Positions 6,325-7,243 of a DNA stretch of 7,243 nt are shown piece after piece. The stretch is from an uncultured Lysobacteraceae bacterium (GTDB lineage: Bacteria > Pseudomonadota > Gammaproteobacteria > Xanthomonadales > Rhodanobacteraceae). The translations under genes were made by a program, and so were the position numbers. The notes beneath the pieces are model-generated. The model saw only the letters and a program-made list of their open reading frames with translations. It made no database searches and was not told where the DNA came from. The stretch spans positions 1-7,243 of the forward strand of contig CAMLLF010000189.1 of NCBI GenBank assembly GCA_946480705.1, read 5' to 3'. Position 1 is the stretch's first letter, and each line of letters opens with the position of its first letter.

Positions 6325-6354
6325 CCGCCGGCGCCGCTGTCGCGACGCCGGCGG
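6325..6354 (-). terminator. Terminator-like hairpin immediately after bamB
   Basis: CCGCCGGCG (6325-6333) and CGCCGGCGG (6346-6354) form a perfect 9-base-pair stem. Inside it, one more position and then CGC/GCG pair around a 4-base loop. The extra position is U-G in minus-strand RNA but C-A in plus-strand RNA, so the 13-pair stem is continuous only in the bamB transcript. It starts 6 bases past the bamB TAA and is followed on the minus strand by TCTCTCGTTG, which is U-rich only loosely. It could be an intrinsic terminator, an attenuator before der, or a 3'-end stabiliser. Confidence 0.5.
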
Positions 6355-6360
6355 CCGGGT

Positions 6361-7242
6361 TTACAGCTGTGCGCGGTAGGCGCCGAGTTCGCCGTTGATG
6401 TCGACGACATAGACCGTGTCGCCGACGACGACCGGCGTCGCGCGGATGGCATGCTTGGACAGACGTTCGCGCGCCGCTTCCTTGCCGTCGGCAATCGCGA
6501 GCCAGTGCACGTAGCCTTCGACGTCGCCGACGACGACGTACTCGCCCTGCACTGCCGGACCGCTGAGCCAGCGGTTCAGCAACGCGTCCTGCTTCCACAT
6601 CGACGCGCCGCTCGTGCGGTCGAGCGCCCAGACCTGCGACTGGTCGTCGACCGCGTAGACCTGGCTCGCGGACACGTCGATGTTGGTATAGCTCGACAGC
6701 GTGCGGTTCCAGAGCGGACGGCCGCTGCCGAGGCTCAGCGCGACGACCTGGCCGTGGTAGGCCGCGGCATAGATCACGTCGCTGTCGATCTTGAGATCGC
6801 CGTCGACGTCGGTCAGACGTTCGACTTCGGTACGGCCTTCGGCCGTCGCGAGACTCTGTTCCCAGGCCGGTGCGCCGTCGCTCGCGCGCAGCGCCATGAC
6901 CTTGCCGGCATCGGTCGCGTTGACGACGAGATCGCCGGCGACGCGCGGACTCGCATTGCCGCGCAGCGATAGCAGCGGCACGGTGCCGCGGTCGTTGACC
7001 CAGCGCTGCTTGCCGTCAGCCGCGTCGAACGCGTAGACGCGACCGTCGTTCGTGCGCACATAGACGAGGCTCGCATCGACGGCCGGCGCACTGACGACTT
7101 CGGCCGCGACGTGCACGCGCCAGCGTTCCGCGCCGCCGGCCGCGTCGAGCGCGACCACGTCGCCGTCCATGCCGCCGACGACGATCATGCCGTCGCCGAC
7201 GCCGGGACCGCCGGCGAGCTTCAATTTCAGATCACGGTTCCA
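6361..7242 (-). CDS. bamB: Outer membrane assembly lipoprotein BamB, C-terminal part (5' end outside window)
   Basis: BamB is a periplasm-facing lipoprotein of the BAM complex, which folds and inserts beta-barrel proteins in the outer membrane. The frame is open to the right edge, beginning WNRDLK, and 293 residues are visible of about 380-410, so the signal peptide, lipobox and first propeller blade are missing here. At least seven PQQ/WD-like beta-propeller repeats can be read, each with a gly-asp turn, then a hydrophobic strand, an ALD or similar, and a terminal Trp. Counting from the edge, clear ones are GGMDGDVVALDA (23-34), TNDGRVYAFDAADG (64-77), YHGQVVAL (162-169) and QSQVWALDRTSG (201-212). 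The stretch with GRTEVERLTDVDGDL (136-150) and WLSGPAV (225-231) is typical of BamB and distinguishes it from PQQ dehydrogenases. Being next to der is the normal bamB context. The TTG at 7224 is internal and not a start. Confidence 0.93.
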   Translation of the reverse strand, partial: WNRDLKLKLAGGPGVGDGMIVVGGMDGDVVALDAAGGAERWRVHVAAEVVSAPAVDASLVYVRTNDGRVYAFDAADGKQRWVNDRGTVPLLSLRGNASPRVAGDLVVNATDAGKVMALRASDGAPAWEQSLATAEGRTEVERLTDVDGDLKIDSDVIYAAAYHGQVVALSLGSGRPLWNRTLSSYTNIDVSASQVYAVDDQSQVWALDRTSGASMWKQDALLNRWLSGPAVQGEYVVVGDVEGYVHWLAIADGKEAARERLSKHAIRATPVVVGDTVYVVDINGELGAYRAQL

Positions 7243-7243
7243 G

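Noticed and set aside
6109..6360. A small gene or a sigma-70 promoter in the bamB-der gap
   Set aside because: Frames here are continuations of shadows with Arg/Ser-rich products, and I could not find a -35/-10 pair with acceptable spacing. A promoter for der may still exist but I cannot place it.

Overview
The window is a compact, very G+C-rich piece of bacterial chromosome. Every gene in it is a recognisable core or near-core gene. The gene set (error-prone dnaE2, bamB next to der, and a MoeB with an N-terminal rhodanese domain) and the protein sequences point to a gammaproteobacterium, most likely of the Xanthomonadales/Lysobacterales. That placement rests on remembered family sequences and not on a search.

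Layout. Positions 1-1627 (+) hold the C-terminal half of dnaE2, an error-prone DNA polymerase III alpha subunit cut off by the left edge. Positions 1628-1724 are the gap between converging genes. It is filled almost entirely by an inverted pair of REP-like repeats (1636-1729), whose right copy runs into the end of the next gene. Positions 1725-6108 (-) hold four tightly packed genes, read from right to left: der (ribosome-assembly GTPase), mobA, moeA and moeB fused to a rhodanese domain. Positions 6109-6360 are a 252-base gap with a terminator-like hairpin just after bamB, a second smaller hairpin, a perfect 14-base palindrome and a short tandem octamer. Positions 6361-7243 (-) hold the C-terminal three quarters or so of bamB, cut off by the right edge.

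How the genes work together. mobA, moeA and moeB form a late molybdenum-cofactor block. The MoeB-rhodanese protein activates, and probably helps sulfurate, the small sulfur carrier MoaD. MoeA inserts molybdate into molybdopterin. MobA adds GMP to make the bis-MGD form. The early genes (moaA, moaC, moaD, moaE) are not in the window. The spacings (7-base gap, 14-base overlap, 8-base gap) suggest one messenger with coupled translation, led by der. bamB and der are neighbours in many gammaproteobacteria, but here a hairpin stands between them. DnaE2 is normally part of the SOS-induced ImuA-ImuB-DnaE2 mutagenesis set; the other two genes would lie to the left, outside the window.

I see no defence system, prophage, insertion sequence, CRISPR array, tRNA or rRNA. 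No undescribed multi-gene system is visible. The parts most worth a second look are the REP pair, which supplies the moeB stop codon, the domain order of the MoeB fusion, and the structured bamB-der gap.
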